A stretch of DNA of 29,427 nt from a virus. This document shows, one piece after another, positions 28,842 through 29,427 of the stretch (its first letter is position 1; the number at the start of each line of letters is the position of its first letter). A model generated the notes under the pieces. That model did no database searches. It was not told the DNA's origin and saw only the letters and a list, made by a program, of their open reading frames with translations. Location: the IMG/VR virus record IMGVR_UViG_3300006919_000286, positions 1 through 29,427 of that record, one strand, 5' to 3'. Both the position numbers and the translations under genes were made by a program.

Positions 28842-29427
28842 TTATAACTTCCCTTGTGTTCTTGTATGCAGTAGATTGTCCCGCGCCTCTCCACTGTGCC
28901 GTTGGTAAGAAGGTCGCAATCTCCCACTCTGGTGCGGGCACAAATGCCAACTTATCTTCTACCTGTCTGGTTAGGTAGTGTTTAAAACAGGGTTGAAACA
29001 TTTTCAACCTTGATGTGTTTTTTAACATTCTGTAAGTAATACCTAACCTAGTATCTTCATCATAGTTATTATCAGTCGTATAGTTCATCAACGAATCAAG
29101 AAACTTAGCTCTCAATGCGATTGGTAGATAATGTAAGTTCAGCCCATAAAATCCTTTGGGCGCTGGCCCAGCAACAATCACGAGAGGAAATGCATCCCAA
29201 TACGGTAATGTGTCCCTATGTTTTGCATCATAGAAGAACATCGCCATCTTACCAATCACCGCTTTATTTCTTCCAGTACTTACAGACTGTCTATCGATCG
29301 GGTCTTCTTTCATTAATGCTCGTCGATTGACCTGCATATTCTGAACCTTTTTTCTAAACCACTCTCGTGATTCACGAGAACGTGGAGTGATACCAGCTCT
29401 AAATGCCTGTTGTTCTACTTTCTGGAA
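28831..29427 (-). CDS. Virion-module protein of marine T4-like phages (5'-truncated)
   Basis: The frame is open to the window edge, so the start is missing; 198 codons are visible. AFRAGITPRSRESREWFRKK, MAMFFYDAKHRDTLPYWDAF, GFYGLNLHYLPIALRAKFLD and APEWEIATFLPTAQWRGAG form a conserved set known from cyanophages and related phages. Such proteins are sometimes annotated as DNA end protector (gp2-like), which I cannot confirm. It sits upstream of the tail-tube gene, so it is probably a structural or assembly protein. An internal ATG at 29337 is not its true start. Confidence 0.6.
   Translation of the reverse strand, partial: FQKVEQQAFRAGITPRSRESREWFRKKVQNMQVNRRALMKEDPIDRQSVSTGRNKAVIGKMAMFFYDAKHRDTLPYWDAFPLVIVAGPAPKGFYGLNLHYLPIALRAKFLDSLMNYTTDNNYDEDTRLGITYRMLKNTSRLKMFQPCFKHYLTRQVEDKLAFVPAPEWEIATFLPTAQWRGAGQSTAYKNTREVISGL

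Overview
The window is a 29.4 kb piece of a T4-like myovirus genome, most likely from a marine phage. The hallmark genes are the late-transcription coactivator gp33, the single-stranded DNA-binding protein gp32, a gp26-type baseplate hub protein, a tail-tube-family protein, a tape-measure-like protein, PhoH, ThyX, a coenzyme-B12-dependent ribonucleotide reductase and a T4-type lysozyme. Many small genes (the DUF6433 type, the FmdB-like type and short basic proteins) are of kinds I know from marine T4-like phages. The DNA is AT-rich, and the encoded tRNA-Pro resembles alphaproteobacterial tRNA-Pro(UGG) from memory, so an alphaproteobacterial host such as SAR11 is a reasonable but unproven guess.

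Layout. 1-4293 (+): a truncated gene, an out-of-frame overlapping lipoprotein, a sulfotransferase, class II ribonucleotide reductase with a Cys-rich miniprotein, a GIY-YIG-like protein, and a P-loop kinase whose N-terminus resembles the T4 capsid-targeting sequence. A near-perfect sigma70-type promoter at 4295-4323 opens the next block. 4353-7681 (+): DUF6433, small proteins, PhoH, lysozyme, a small membrane protein (holin candidate) and a transglutaminase-like cysteine peptidase. 7697-17410 (+): thirteen tightly packed genes for glycan or surface modification, including five glycosyltransferase-like proteins with a DxD motif, a GT25-like protein, a sugar-nucleotide epimerase, methyltransferases and a HAD/nucleotidyltransferase fusion. 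A PD-(D/E)XK nuclease and a terminator close this run.

18101-20657 looks like an accessory island. It holds an orphan restriction-like nuclease, small unknown genes, two copies of a palindrome-plus-promoter module, about 400 bp of non-coding DNA with several predicted RNA structures, tRNA-Thr, a tRNA 3'-end remnant, and tRNA-Pro. 20657-25180 (+, with one minus-strand gene) carries thyX, small genes, gp33 and gp32. A T4-type late promoter precedes gp32 and a terminator follows it.

25325-29427 (-) is the late structural block: tape measure, gp51-position ORF, gp26-like hub protein, tail-tube-family protein and a partial virion-module gene. The gp26 stop codon directly follows a T_TTT_TTT slippery heptamer. 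A -1 shift there enters the downstream ORF, suggesting a programmed frameshift product.

In outline, the early and middle genes supply nucleotides (NrdJ, ThyX), replication and transcription factors (gp32, gp33) and lysis functions. The glycan cassette probably modifies a cell-surface or virion sugar, and the minus-strand genes build the tail.
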